Shown piece by piece: positions 20,191 to 29,030 of a stretch of DNA of 64,000 nucleotides (positions within the stretch are counted from its first letter, which is position 1; every line of letters begins with the position of its first letter). A program made the translations under genes and the position numbers. The notes beneath the pieces were generated by a model. The model worked only from the letters and a program-made list of their open reading frames with translations. It was not told the origin of the DNA and did not search any database. The stretch is from Paraburkholderia edwinii (GTDB taxonomy: Bacteria > Pseudomonadota > Gammaproteobacteria > Burkholderiales > Burkholderiaceae), in NCBI RefSeq assembly GCF_019428685.1, contig NZ_CP080095.1, positions 1,488,001-1,552,000 on the forward strand, written 5' to 3'.

Positions 20191-20291
20191 AGGCGCCGCG
20201 GCCACGGGCCGTGGCAGGCGGCTGAATCGCGCTCCGAGTCGCACTGAGTTGCGCAGAAAGTTCGACCCGAAGCAGTCCGCTCAGGACAATC

Positions 20292-20336
20292 AATCGCCAC
20301 GCCGCGCGCAAGCGCCGCGTGGCGATTTAATTTTTA
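20292..20336 (+). terminator. intrinsic terminator between pmbA and folA
   Basis: 11-bp stem AATCGCCACGC (20292-20302) with GCGTGGCGATT (20317-20327), then TTAATTTTTA on the plus strand. It ends pmbA. The convergent folA stop lies at its edge, so it may serve both genes. Confidence 0.8.
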
Positions 20337-20837
20337 GCGCGGGTTTTTGCGTCGATAAGTGACGAACGCGTAGTCGAACTCGTTCGGCGGATTCGCGCGA
20401 TGCGCCTCGCGCGTCACTTCTTCCCATTCGCGCGGGTCGGGTGCCGGAAACGTCGTATCGCCTTCGAAGTCGTCGGAAATTTCCGTGACGATCAGTTTGT
20501 GCGCCTCACGCAAGCCATCCTCGTAAAGCTGCGCGCCGCCGATCAGAAACGCTTCGGGCGCCTGATCCTGCGCGGCGAGTTCGAGCGCCGCCGCAAGGCT
20601 CGTGACCGTATCGCAGCCGTCGTAGCGACGCGTCGCATCGCGCGACACGACGATATTGCGGCGGCCCGGCAGCACGCGGCCAATCGATTCATGGGTCTTG
20701 CGGCCCATGACGATCGGCGCGCCCATGGTCGTGCGCTTGAAAAACGCGAGGTCTTCGGGAAGCCGCCAGGGCAGTTGGTTATCGCGGCCGATCACGCCGT
20801 TACGGGCGCGAGCGACGATCAGGGTCAGCGTCGTCAT
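20334..20837 (-). CDS. folA: dihydrofolate reductase
   Basis: 167 residues. It reduces dihydrofolate with NADPH, regenerating the folate used by thymidylate synthase. The N-terminus [20 protein letters not shown], the substrate-site segment [34 protein letters not shown] and [13 protein letters not shown] are all typical. thyA lies 11 kb away on the other side of the Fap-like locus, whereas thyA and folA are often close in related genomes (general expectation, not checked here). Confidence 0.97.
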   Translation of the reverse strand: MTTLTLIVARARNGVIGRDNQLPWRLPEDLAFFKRTTMGAPIVMGRKTHESIGRVLPGRRNIVVSRDATRRYDGCDTVTSLAAALELAAQDQAPEAFLIGGAQLYEDGLREAHKLIVTEISDDFEGDTTFPAPDPREWEEVTREAHRANPPNEFDYAFVTYRRKNPR

Positions 20838-20932
20838 GAGAAAGGCGGGAGAATCGGTTCGCAGCGATTCTACCCGACGCGCGCGGAAGCGCCTTGCCGT
20901 TTTACTTTCGAGCGGCGCAGCGAAACGCGCCT

Positions 20933-22483
20933 TCATTCGCGCACATCGCTTTCCCCCGGAAACACGCCCTTGTCGTCGCCGTTCGTCGAGTCGCGCAAGC
21001 CATGCGAACCCATCAGCCGATACAACGTGACGCGCGAAATACCGAGGTCCGCCGCCGCCTCGTTCAAACGATGCCGATGCCTGAGCAGTGCCGATTCGAT
21101 CGCGCGCTTCTCCGCTGCCTCGCGCGCCTGCGCAAGCGACATCGTCTGTTGCGCGCTGTAGTTGGCCAGATCGAGGTCCTCGGCCGAAATCAGCTTCGTC
21201 TCGGCCATCACGATCGCGCGCCGCACGCGGTTGATCAGCTCGCGCACATTGCCGGGCCAGTTGTAGTTGTACATCGCCTCGATCGCGGACGGCGTGAAGC
21301 CGCGAATCTTGCGCGCGCTGTCGGACTTGAACTTGTGCAGGATGTGATGCGCGAGAATTTCGATGTCCTTGCCGCGTGCGCGCAGCGGCGGTTCGTCGAC
21401 GCGCAGCACGCACAGGCGGTGAAACAGGTCCGCGCGGAAGCGTCCTTCGCGCATCGCGTCTTCGAGGTCCACGTGCGTCGCCGAAATGATGCGCACGTCG
21501 ACGGCAATCGATTCGTGGCCGCCGAGCCGCTCGATCTTGCCTTCCTGCAGGAAACGCAACAGGCTTGCCTGGCTTTCCATCGGCAGGTCGCCGATTTCGT
21601 CGAGAAACAGCGTGCCGCCATTGGCCGCTTCGACGCGCCCGATCTTGCGCTGATTCGCGCCGGTAAACGCGCCGCGCTCGTAGCCGAACAGTTCGGACTG
21701 CAACAGGTGATGCGGAATCGCGCCGCAGTTGATCGCCACGAACGGCGCATTGCGGCGCGGCGAACGTTCGTGAATCGCCACCGCGGTCAACTCCTTGCCG
21801 GTGCCCGATTCGCCGGAGATAAACACCGGTGCGTCGGTGTTCGCGACCTTGCGGATCGTGCGGAACAAGGCCTGCATCGCATCGCAGGTGCCGACCATCT
21901 CGTCGTCTTCGTGCGCGACATCGGCGGGCACGTCGGCGTCGTGTAGCGTGACCATGCCGAACGCGTGGCCGACCAGATAGTCGATCGTTGCGTGGGCAAC
22001 CGGCATTTTCACGTAGTCGAAACAGTAGTGGCGGATCAGGCGCCGTACCTCGGGGTCCGCGAGGCGCTCCGGATTCGCGAGCGCGATCCAGCCGACCTGC
22101 TGCTGACGCAGGCTCGCTTCGAGCGTGGCAAGATCGCGCAGCGGGAAGTTCGCCATATCGACGATGCCCGCGCATACGGCTTCGGGCTTCAGCAGGCGGC
22201 TGATTTCGTGCGCGGAGCGCGCGGTCAGCACCGACCAGCCGCGGCTTTTCAGATGCGCGACGAGCGTCTCGTCGGGCGTGCGCGTGAGGTAGAGCAGCGT
22301 GCGGTCGTTGCGCGCGCGCTTACCGGTGGTATCGGCTGTACTCGCGTCCTGTACGACCGGCGCAACCGGTGCAAGCGGCGCGACCGGCGCGCCCGTCGAC
22401 GGCAACGGAGTGCGCGAGGCCGAAACAGGCGGGCCGCCCGACGCGATGGTTGGCACGGAAGTCAGATGAGAGGGTTCACGCAC
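20933..22483 (-). CDS. VpsR-like sigma-54-dependent activator (downstream copy)
   Basis: 516 residues. A receiver-like N-terminal domain (about 60-185) lacks a normal phosphorylation site and resembles VpsR. It is followed by a complete AAA+ sigma-54 activation domain (GESGTGKE Walker [11 protein letters not shown] sigma-54 loop; [13 protein letters not shown]alker B) and a Fis-type helix-turn-helix ending [17 protein letters not shown]. It begins with GTG 24 nt after the stop of the FapF-like gene on the same strand, so it is probably the last gene of that operon. The first 60 residues are Pro/Ala-rich, and the true start could be later. It is paralogous to 30155-31552. Confidence 0.9.
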   Translation of the reverse strand: MREPSHLTSVPTIASGGPPVSASRTPLPSTGAPVAPLAPVAPVVQDASTADTTGKRARNDRTLLYLTRTPDETLVAHLKSRGWSVLTARSAHEISRLLKPEAVCAGIVDMANFPLRDLATLEASLRQQQVGWIALANPERLADPEVRRLIRHYCFDYVKMPVAHATIDYLVGHAFGMVTLHDADVPADVAHEDDEMVGTCDAMQALFRTIRKVANTDAPVFISGESGTGKELTAVAIHERSPRRNAPFVAINCGAIPHHLLQSELFGYERGAFTGANQRKIGRVEAANGGTLFLDEIGDLPMESQASLLRFLQEGKIERLGGHESIAVDVRIISATHVDLEDAMREGRFRADLFHRLCVLRVDEPPLRARGKDIEILAHHILHKFKSDSARKIRGFTPSAIEAMYNYNWPGNVRELINRVRRAIVMAETKLISAEDLDLANYSAQQTMSLAQAREAAEKRAIESALLRHRHRLNEAAADLGISRVTLYRLMGSHGLRDSTNGDDKGVFPGESDVRE

Positions 22484-22507
22484 GATCAGCCTCGTCTCGA
22501 TGACACA

Positions 22508-23953
22508 TCAAAAAGTGTAGGGAAGGCGCAATCCGACCACAAAGTTCGGCGCGTCCGGCGTCATGCCGATCGACACCGTGCCGTTGATCGTCAGGTGCTT
22601 GTTGACTACGTGGTTCAAACCGAAATTGAGCACGGCCGCTGTCGTTTCGCTGCCGGGCACGTCCTGGTAGCTCCCGCCCGGCGCCTTCGTCTTCGACGAC
22701 GGCTCGAGTGCGAGCGTGTACGAGATGCTCGCCGAGTCCTTGTCCGAAAACGCGAGCGCGACACCGCCGCCGATCTGCACGATGTCGCCGAGCTTTACGG
22801 TCGCCGGTTCGGTTTGCCCCTGTACCGAAGAGATATCCGCGAATGAACGCGCGACGTTATACGTGTACGAGAGACTGCCGAACAGCACGATCGGGTCATA
22901 CGTCTTCAGTACCGACAAACCGGCCGTTATATTCCAGAAGCCTGTACCGGTCGGCAGTTCCGACGGCGCGACGAGGTTCGTGTTGTCGGGCGTCAGTTGC
23001 ACGACCTTGATGCCGAACGGCGACGTGCCGGTCGGCGCTTTCACGCGCAGGCTGCCGACTACGTCGGGAATGCTGTTGGTCTCCTTGACCATCTGATAGT
23101 AGATGCCGAAGTTGACGTCGCCGATCGCGTGCGAGTTGACCGACGCATCCGATAGCGTGCTCGCCGCGCCGCCCGCGCCGCCGACGATAAACGAGCTGTG
23201 GCGATAGATGTACGGCACGTCGACGTCGACGCTGATGCGGTCGGTCAGGCCATAGCGGACGTCGAGATCCGACATCACCTGATGTGACTTCGTTTGGCCG
23301 AGGTTGATGTTGCCGAGGAAGATTGCATCGAGCGCAAGGAAGCCCGACAGCTGCAACTGGCGGCGGTCGTAGTACGTGTCGCTGATGCCCCAGTCGAGTG
23401 TGAGCTTGTGGTCGAAGAGCGGCGCATGCTCGCGCTGCACGACGGCTTCTTCCGACTGCGTGCGCACCGGTTCCGCGGCTTTCTGCGTCGTGCCGATCGC
23501 GCCTTCAGGTGCGACCGGCGCACCGGGCGCGGTAGAACCCGTTGCGGTCGATCCTTCGGGCGCAGGCGGATTGACCGGCACGCCGGTCGCCGTGCTGCTG
23601 CCCTGGCCCCCGGGGATAGGCGCGCCCGGCGTCACCTGCGCAAGCGGCGGCAACGGCATCGGCAAGCCGTCGGCGCCCGGTTGTTCGGCCACCGCAGTCG
23701 AGCCGCGCGCGCCGTATCCCGGCGCGCCGCGGCCGCGCTGCGTCATTTCAATATTTGTCACTTGACGCTCGAGCGATTGAATCTGCCGCTGCTGCTCGTC
23801 GACGACGCGCATCAGCTGATTGAGCCGCTCTTCCATCGATTGATTTGCAATGGCCTGAGCGGCCGCCCCCTGTGCCCATGCAAACATCACTGCTGCTGCC
23901 GGAATGGCCGCGAGAGCAAAGCGCGGCCTTCTGGTCTTTATATCGGCAATCAT
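22508..23953 (-). CDS. FapF-like outer-membrane transporter
   Basis: 481 residues. A signal peptide (about 1-33, ending AQGAAAQA) is followed by a coiled coil (about 38-70, ERLNQLMRVVDEQQRQIQSL), a Pro/Gly/Ala-rich linker (about 75-170) and a C-terminal region rich in alternating beta strands that ends in Phe (VVGLRLPYTF), the usual outer-membrane barrel signal. Coiled coil plus linker plus barrel is the architecture of FapF, the pore that secretes Fap amyloid subunits. The ATG at 23953 has GGGGGA upstream. Synteny (last structural gene, after the C39 peptidase and a FapE-like gene) supports the call; sequence identity to FapF cannot be measured here. Confidence 0.75.
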   Translation of the reverse strand: MIADIKTRRPRFALAAIPAAAVMFAWAQGAAAQAIANQSMEERLNQLMRVVDEQQRQIQSLERQVTNIEMTQRGRGAPGYGARGSTAVAEQPGADGLPMPLPPLAQVTPGAPIPGGQGSSTATGVPVNPPAPEGSTATGSTAPGAPVAPEGAIGTTQKAAEPVRTQSEEAVVQREHAPLFDHKLTLDWGISDTYYDRRQLQLSGFLALDAIFLGNINLGQTKSHQVMSDLDVRYGLTDRISVDVDVPYIYRHSSFIVGGAGGAASTLSDASVNSHAIGDVNFGIYYQMVKETNSIPDVVGSLRVKAPTGTSPFGIKVVQLTPDNTNLVAPSELPTGTGFWNITAGLSVLKTYDPIVLFGSLSYTYNVARSFADISSVQGQTEPATVKLGDIVQIGGGVALAFSDKDSASISYTLALEPSSKTKAPGGSYQDVPGSETTAAVLNFGLNHVVNKHLTINGTVSIGMTPDAPNFVVGLRLPYTF

Positions 23954-24269
23954 GTTGTTATTCCCCCGGTCAAGCTGGCCACGCGTCGCTGTTGTCATGC
24001 ATCGCGTGAGCCTTGTCCCCTGTCTTTCGTTACAGCCTTGTGTCATGCGGTGCGGGTGGCGGCCCGCCGCTTATCTCCCCGTTATTTCTCCCCGTTGTTT
24101 CTTCCCGCCTTGCTTTGCTGCCGGTCTCCTGCCTGGCCTGCTGCTGCACATCGCACGTTATTCGATGCATGACGCGGTGTGCATTGCGTTGTGTTGCACT
24201 TCGCTTTGTCATACTTCGTTCTGCCATACTTCGTTTCGCGACATGTCGTCTTGCATCACGGTCTTTGCA
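23954..24269 (-). other. 316-nt purine-rich leader before the FapF-like gene
   Basis: No gene is seen. Read on the minus strand it is purine-rich with short repeats: two copies of CGAAGTATG with spacing of 15 nt and a related CGAAGTGC, two AACGGGGAGA-like units, and three GATGCAA-like units near its upstream end. It separates the FapE-like and FapF-like genes, which are otherwise in one direction. A leader or RNA-processing region is possible; nothing more can be supported. Confidence 0.4.
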
Positions 24270-25103
24270 TCACCGCCTTGCATTGATCGCGTTCTGCAGC
24301 GCCTGCAGCACGCCGGCCTGGCGCAGCGACGCCGACGACATCTGCGCGGTCTGCAATTGCAACTGCAACTGGTTCGCGACCTGCTGGTTGTTGCCGGCGA
24401 TCTGCAGCATCTGCCCAATCGATCCGGCCTGGCCACCGCCCGGCGCGATCGTTTGCGTCGCGATGCCGGCAGGCGTCTGCAGCGCGACGCTCACGCCGCC
24501 GTTGCCAAACGTGATGCCTGCCCTGATCGTGCCGTTCGCATTCGATGCATTGGCGCTCGTCGCGCCGTTGCCGCCTGCCGAGGCCAGCGCGTTGCCGGTG
24601 AAATCGATCTGCGCCGCGTTCATGCCGATGTTGCTGTTGCCCGCCACCTGCGTAACCTGAGAAACGCCGTTTATCGCGATACGCTGGCCGCCGCTAACCT
24701 GCGCCGATGGATCGGCACCGCTATTGCGCCCGTTGCCGTTCACGACGTGCGCCGTCGAATTGACCGTTGCGCTCATCTGGTTCGCCGCGTTTTGCACGAC
24801 CGCAAGCGAGCCTTGTGCGATCGCGCTGCCGCCGTTCGGCAAATTCCATTGCGACAGCAGGTTCAGCACGAAGCCGGAGATCATCTGCCCGTTCGCGAAC
24901 TTGCCGGTCTGGCCTGCGAGTACGTCGTCGCTAACGGGCTGCCATCGGATCGTCTCGATACCGCCGTCGTGTGCCGATAAAAACGCAGGCATCGGCGCGG
25001 CCCCGCCTGTATCCGCCGCATACGCAGTGCCTGCGGCCCCGAGCGCGACCGTTGCGATCGTTGCAAACAGCGCGCGGTTTGTGGTTGAAAGTTCGCGCTT
25101 CAT
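24270..25103 (-). CDS. FapE-like secreted protein
   Basis: 277 residues with a clear signal peptide (about 1-30, ending AYAA). Near residues 57-68 it has VSDDVLAGQTGK, followed by NGQMISGFVLNLLSQW. This is a double-glycine-like motif shared with two other proteins of the locus. The rest is Gly/Ala/Asn/Gln-rich and of low complexity, ending in a Gln-rich helix (about 235-277). Position after the C39 peptidase gene (7-nt gap) and before the FapF-like gene equals that of fapE, a minor fibre component in Pseudomonas. The assignment rests mainly on position and composition. Confidence 0.6.
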   Translation of the reverse strand: MKRELSTTNRALFATIATVALGAAGTAYAADTGGAAPMPAFLSAHDGGIETIRWQPVSDDVLAGQTGKFANGQMISGFVLNLLSQWNLPNGGSAIAQGSLAVVQNAANQMSATVNSTAHVVNGNGRNSGADPSAQVSGGQRIAINGVSQVTQVAGNSNIGMNAAQIDFTGNALASAGGNGATSANASNANGTIRAGITFGNGGVSVALQTPAGIATQTIAPGGGQAGSIGQMLQIAGNNQQVANQLQLQLQTAQMSSASLRQAGVLQALQNAINARR

Positions 25104-25110
25104 GATGGGC

Positions 25111-25821
25111 TCAGAAGAGCTCGGCCCGTGTCAGGCCGTATTCGACAAAAGGCGTCGTGGCGCCGCCGGTCGCGAGCGCACCCGCGCGCAGCTTCAACGC
25201 CAGCGACTCGTTGTCCTGCAACAGCGGCGAATCCTCCCTGAATGGTTTGCCGACCACGGCGAACACGAGCCCGTTCCACGTCTTCGAGAAATCCTCTTCG
25301 AGGAGGATCCGGTTGCCGAGCGCCGGGTCCGCGATAAAAACGCGGCCGTTCTCTGCATGTTTGACGATCACGAAATGCTCATAGCCGTCGATGTTCATCA
25401 ACACCATCACGGGGACCTGCAGGTGATACAACGCGTCCGTATTGACCCGGAACCCTCTGCCGCGCAGCCCGATCGTCTCGACGAACTTCTTCATGTCGAG
25501 CATCGAAAAGCCGTTCTTGACCACGATGTCCGGCGACGAGAAAACCATCATCCGGCGGATCAGTTCCGTCTCGGGGATATCGATGCCGTAGCCGTATTTG
25601 AGGAGCGTCGCGAGCGCGGCTGCGCCGCAGCTGTAATCGAACTGCTGGCTCACGATATGGCTGTAGCGGATGTCCCTCATCGAGCGAACCGTTTTGGTCA
25701 GCGGAATACCTGCGAGGGTAGACGTATCGACGCTGGCTTGTGCGTGGGCTGTCGCACACAAAGTGCAACAACAGAACGCAAAGGCGAGCGGCAACGCCGG
25801 GAAGCGAACAAACCCGGACAT
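25111..25821 (-). CDS. C39-family cysteine peptidase (FapD-like)
   Basis: 236 residues, exported (signal peptide to about residue 28, ending AHAQ). The papain-like C39 domain covers about 45-190. The catalytic Cys lies in QQFDYSCGAAALATLL, with the oxyanion Gln just upstream; the His is in GYEHFVIVKH and the Asp in FIADPALGN. It stands alone with no ABC transporter domain, as in FapD and related stand-alone C39 peptidases. C39 enzymes cut after double-glycine leaders, and three neighbours carry such a motif. Length and position match fapD. Confidence 0.85.
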   Translation of the reverse strand: MSGFVRFPALPLAFAFCCCTLCATAHAQASVDTSTLAGIPLTKTVRSMRDIRYSHIVSQQFDYSCGAAALATLLKYGYGIDIPETELIRRMMVFSSPDIVVKNGFSMLDMKKFVETIGLRGRGFRVNTDALYHLQVPVMVLMNIDGYEHFVIVKHAENGRVFIADPALGNRILLEEDFSKTWNGLVFAVVGKPFREDSPLLQDNESLALKLRAGALATGGATTPFVEYGLTRAELF

Positions 25822-25951
25822 GGTGGTCTCCTGCGGCGAGTCGATGGGAGTTAGCGCTTCAGCGCCTACTCCGTTCCTGCGCCGATTGCTTCTACGGCAA
25901 CCGGCGCAGCCCCTCTGATGGCTTACTACATGGCTTTTTCAGCCCTCTTTA

Positions 25952-25988
25952 CGATGCGTTGCCATACAACACATCTGGCAACGCATCG
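25952..25988 (-). promoter_or_regulatory. 13-bp stem-loop between FapC-like and FapD-like genes
   Basis: CGATGCGTTGCCA (25952-25964) and TGGCAACGCATCG (25976-25988) form a perfect 13-bp stem with an 11-nt loop, just after the stop of the FapC-like gene. There is no T-run in the minus direction (GTAAAG follows), so it looks like an mRNA-stabilising or attenuating 3' structure rather than a classic terminator. It could give high subunit and lower accessory expression. Confidence 0.7.
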
Positions 25989-26002
25989 CGCAGTCCAACA
26001 TC

Positions 26003-27583
26003 CTAGTGACCGCTATTCAGCGCAGCGATCGCCAGGCCGTTGTGCTGCAGATTGCCCGCACCGCCCGCGATATTCACGCCGATGTTGCCGGACGCGCCCG
26101 CGAGAGCATTGGCGCCGAGCATCGCGGTGCCCTGGAACTGCCCGCGCACCGCCATGTTCGCGGTTTGCGAGTTTTCGTCCGTGGCCACCATCGCCGTCGT
26201 CATCGCAGTGCCGGCATTGGTCGTCGTTACCGCGCCGGCAAGGCTGTTGTTCTGCACGTTGCCGATACCCGATGCGACGTTCACACCGACATTGCCTGTT
26301 ACGTGCGACAGCGAACCGTCGCCGACCGATGCGTTCAGATTGAAGTTATTGATCTTCGCGCTGCCGCCCGACCCCTGCGAGTTGAAGATCTGTGCGTTGC
26401 CGAACACATTGCCGACGTCGACCGACGCGAGCGCGACATCATTGCTCTGCGCGTTGTCGATGCCTTCCGCGATGTTGATGCCGAGGTTGCCTGAGACGCC
26501 CGACGCCGCATTGCTGCCGGTGCCGGCGTTGAGCGTGCCGGGCGCCTGCGTGTTGACGTACTGCGTCACCGAGCCGGTGGTCTTTTCGTCGACCGTCTTG
26601 AGCGTGTCGTTCACGTTATAGCCCCAGCTCTTCGATGCCGACGAAGACGTCGAGAACGACGAGGAACCCGAGTGCGATTCCGAACTCGACTTCGAGTCGT
26701 TGTGCGCAAACGTGACCGTCGCGCTCGCCGACTTGTTGCCCGAACCGCTATTCGACGCTTGCGCCGACCAGCTCTGCGATGCGTTCTTGTGCTGGCTTTC
26801 GGTGTCGCTGTGGCTCGTGTTCAGATGGCCGGACGCGTTGGCGTTATACGAGTCCGACGCGCTCGACATATGGTTCTTGTCGTATGAGCCGTTCGCGTGA
26901 GCCTGCGAGTTTTCGGAAACGCTGGTCGAATGCTCTTTTGAGCCTCCCCAGTTTTTGCCGTGCGAACTGTAGCTGGTCGAAGCGGACGCACCTTGCGAGA
27001 ACTTGCCGTTGAAGCTGCCCGACTGAGAACTCGAGTGCTTGCTGTTGTCGCCAAGCGAAATCCCGGCGTCGAACGACGACGCGCTGTTGCTTGCGTGACC
27101 GCTGTCGCTCGACTGGTGATATTCGCTCGACGCGCTTGCCTTTGCCTGGTTTGCGTACGCATAGTTGCTCGATGTGCTGACGGTTGTCGTTGAATTGGCC
27201 TTGTGCTCGCTCGACGACATATGCGACGACGCATGACTTTCGCTGGTCGAGAACGAGCTGTTGGCCCATACGGTGTTGGTGCCCGTACCGACCACGCTAT
27301 TTGTTGCATTGTTGACACGCGTGGTTAGCGCGCCGCGCATATAGCTTTGCGCCTGAGGGGCGAGCGAGGCATGGACATAGACGTTCTGCGTGTTGTGGAC
27401 GACGGCGCCCGCGGTGCTCGAAACGGATACGCAGCCGAACAGGCGCACGAATCCTTCGATACCGATCTGCTCGCCGACCATCGTCGCATTGAACAGGTAC
27501 GGGTTCTTCAGCTGTCCTGCGAACACGCTGCCGGATGCCGCGGCCAGGACCGCTGCCGCAATCAGGGTGCGCTTGAGTTTCAT
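26003..27583 (-). CDS. FapC-like major amyloid subunit, Ser/His-rich
   Basis: 526 residues with a signal peptide (1-22, ending SVFA). The C-terminal third has three amyloid-type repeats at about 365, 430 and 499: GNLGINIAEGIDNAQSN, GNVGVNVASGIGNVQNN and GNIGVNIAGGAGNLQHN. These fit the Fap repeat pattern GVNxAxGxxNxQ. A degenerate fourth copy (GCVSVSSTAGAVV...) lies near 50. Between them a stretch of about 240 residues (about 105-345) is made almost only of Ser, Asn, Ala, His, Gly and Lys. Pseudomonas FapC has a similar repeat-linker plan but is about half this size. The ribosome site GGAGCGAG is strong. Confidence 0.8.
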   Translation of the reverse strand: MKLKRTLIAAAVLAAASGSVFAGQLKNPYLFNATMVGEQIGIEGFVRLFGCVSVSSTAGAVVHNTQNVYVHASLAPQAQSYMRGALTTRVNNATNSVVGTGTNTVWANSSFSTSESHASSHMSSSEHKANSTTTVSTSSNYAYANQAKASASSEYHQSSDSGHASNSASSFDAGISLGDNSKHSSSQSGSFNGKFSQGASASTSYSSHGKNWGGSKEHSTSVSENSQAHANGSYDKNHMSSASDSYNANASGHLNTSHSDTESQHKNASQSWSAQASNSGSGNKSASATVTFAHNDSKSSSESHSGSSSFSTSSSASKSWGYNVNDTLKTVDEKTTGSVTQYVNTQAPGTLNAGTGSNAASGVSGNLGINIAEGIDNAQSNDVALASVDVGNVFGNAQIFNSQGSGGSAKINNFNLNASVGDGSLSHVTGNVGVNVASGIGNVQNNSLAGAVTTTNAGTAMTTAMVATDENSQTANMAVRGQFQGTAMLGANALAGASGNIGVNIAGGAGNLQHNGLAIAALNSGH

Positions 27584-27610
27584 GATCTCGCTCCGATACT
27601 TATTGGTCAG

Positions 27611-28267
27611 TTAGAAAAGAGTGCCCGCCGGGGGACGGAGCACAAAACTGTTCGCCGTGGCATTACCGGCTCCGGCAGTCTGGTTGATCTGCACGATGCC
27701 ATTGACGTTTCTGAAGGCTTCGTTGGAGATGGTTGCCTCCCTCGCGTCGTGAACCCCGTTCGCTCGCGCCAGACCACCGCCATTCGGGACCGCTGCGGAC
27801 AGCACGCTGTCCGAAACGGTCTCGACTCCGATCGCAGCAGTGCCGAGTTGCACACTGTTGCGCTGGAGATTGCCCGCGCCCGCGGACTGGTTCACCAGTA
27901 CGGCGCCGGATGTATTCGAAAACGCGTTGCCCGCAATTGATGCGCGCGCGCTCGTGACCTGCGCGTTGGCGCTTGCGCTTTGCACGCTCGTGTTGTTGTT
28001 GGCGGCTGCGCCGTCGGTCGAGATCGTCAGCTGGTTGGCCTGCGCGTTGTTGATGCCCGCGGCTTCGTTGACGGTGATCGCGCCTGTCGCGCCAACCGCC
28101 GCGCCGGTTGCGATGCCCGCCTCGCCGCTGATGCGCGCGAGTGCTTGCGCATGCGCTAGCTGTGTCGTGCAGGTGAACGTTGCGGCGACTCCGGCGACCG
28201 CGAGGGCGGCATACGCCGCGCGGGCGATCTTCATCGTGATGGCGATACCTGCGTGGCGCGCGTTCAT
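27611..28267 (-). CDS. FapB-like amyloid repeat protein
   Basis: 218 residues, signal peptide ending near residue 41 (QLAHAQA). Three repeats of Fap type lie at about 62, 121 and 190: GAITVNEAAGINNAQAN, GAVLVNQSAGAGNLQRN and GIVQINQTAGAGNATAN, separated by linkers of about 40-50 residues. This is the layout of FapB, thought to nucleate FapC. The ATG at 28267 overlaps the previous stop (ATGA), implying coupled translation; an inner ATG (residue 12, MKIARAAY) gives a more ordinary signal peptide. Confidence 0.75.
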   Translation of the reverse strand: MNARHAGIAITMKIARAAYAALAVAGVAATFTCTTQLAHAQALARISGEAGIATGAAVGATGAITVNEAAGINNAQANQLTISTDGAAANNNTSVQSASANAQVTSARASIAGNAFSNTSGAVLVNQSAGAGNLQRNSVQLGTAAIGVETVSDSVLSAAVPNGGGLARANGVHDAREATISNEAFRNVNGIVQINQTAGAGNATANSFVLRPPAGTLF

Positions 28268-28815
28268 TTGAGGCCTCCCAGCGCGCCGCCAAGCGTGCTC
28301 GACAGCGGCGCGAGCGCGCCCGTCACCGACGACGAAATCGTGCCGCCGATGCCGGCTGCCGGCTGGCCGATACTGCTCGCACCGAGCGCGACGTTATTGC
28401 CGGTCGTATTGCCGGAGAGAATGCGCGCGACCGCTTGCATGCCGGTGCCAGCGAGCACGCCTGCCGAGCTCAGACCGGTTGAGCCGCGCGCGTTGGTCAG
28501 ATCGGAATCCGACGCGAGCTGCGCCATCGTGGGGTTGAAGCTGTTTGCGGGGAAGGTGGTCGCGCTAGATAGTACGGGTTCCTGATTTCTTGGGATCGAA
28601 ACAAACGCATTGCGCGGTGCGACTTCGCGTTCGAGCACGATGTCGCCGGGATTCGCGATCTGCTGGGCGTGCGCGGCGCACGTGATGAAGGCGGCGCATG
28701 CGCCTGTCAGTGCAATGGCCAGTAGTGCCGGCCGTGCAAACCGAGGCGTGCCGCGTGAAGGGCGCACCGATATGTTCAGCGATGCCTTCACCGTTGCATT
28801 AAGCGACGCGTTCAT
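28264..28815 (-). CDS. small secreted protein of the Fap-like locus (fapA position)
   Basis: 183 residues with a signal peptide (about 25-50, ending AAHAQQ). It is not clearly homologous to anything I recognise. Near residues 101-112 it has ASDSDLTNARGS, which aligns with the double-glycine-like motif of two neighbours. The C-terminus is Gly/Ser/Ala-rich and hydrophobic. It is translationally coupled to the FapB-like gene and sits in the fapA position, so a chaperone-like or minor-component role is a guess from synteny only. Confidence 0.6.
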   Translation of the reverse strand: MNASLNATVKASLNISVRPSRGTPRFARPALLAIALTGACAAFITCAAHAQQIANPGDIVLEREVAPRNAFVSIPRNQEPVLSSATTFPANSFNPTMAQLASDSDLTNARGSTGLSSAGVLAGTGMQAVARILSGNTTGNNVALGASSIGQPAAGIGGTISSSVTGALAPLSSTLGGALGGLK

Positions 28816-29030
28816 GAGTACCCCGACAGCGTATTGTTCAGTTCAGCCCTGTGATGCGGTCTCGCTCGCGCATGTTTCTCGCGCAGTTCTTTCACCTACT
28901 TCTATTCCGTCAGCGCTACTTCGTTTGTTGCGTTTTTGTTGCGTCTTCAGGTGCGTCGTCGATCGTCTGTTGATGCGCCCGCGGTCAGTTTCGAATCGTT
29001 TCCCACTCGCTTCCCGCTTTTGTTTCCGTC
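28816..29030 (-). other. intergenic spacer inside the Fap-like cluster
   Basis: 215 nt between the first and second genes of the cluster. Read on the minus strand it is A/G-rich with repeated GCAACAAA(C/A)-type units near 28930. There is no gene, terminator or clear promoter. It may be a spacer or carry an internal start. Confidence 0.35.

Noticed and set aside
18751..20244. 497-codon minus-strand frame opposite pmbA
   Set aside because: Arg-rich mirror frame; PmbA is clearly recognisable on the plus strand.
25111..25821. C39 peptidase as part of a bacteriocin export system
   Set aside because: There is no ABC transporter domain, membrane-fusion protein or small precursor. The peptidase has its own signal peptide and sits among Fap-type genes.
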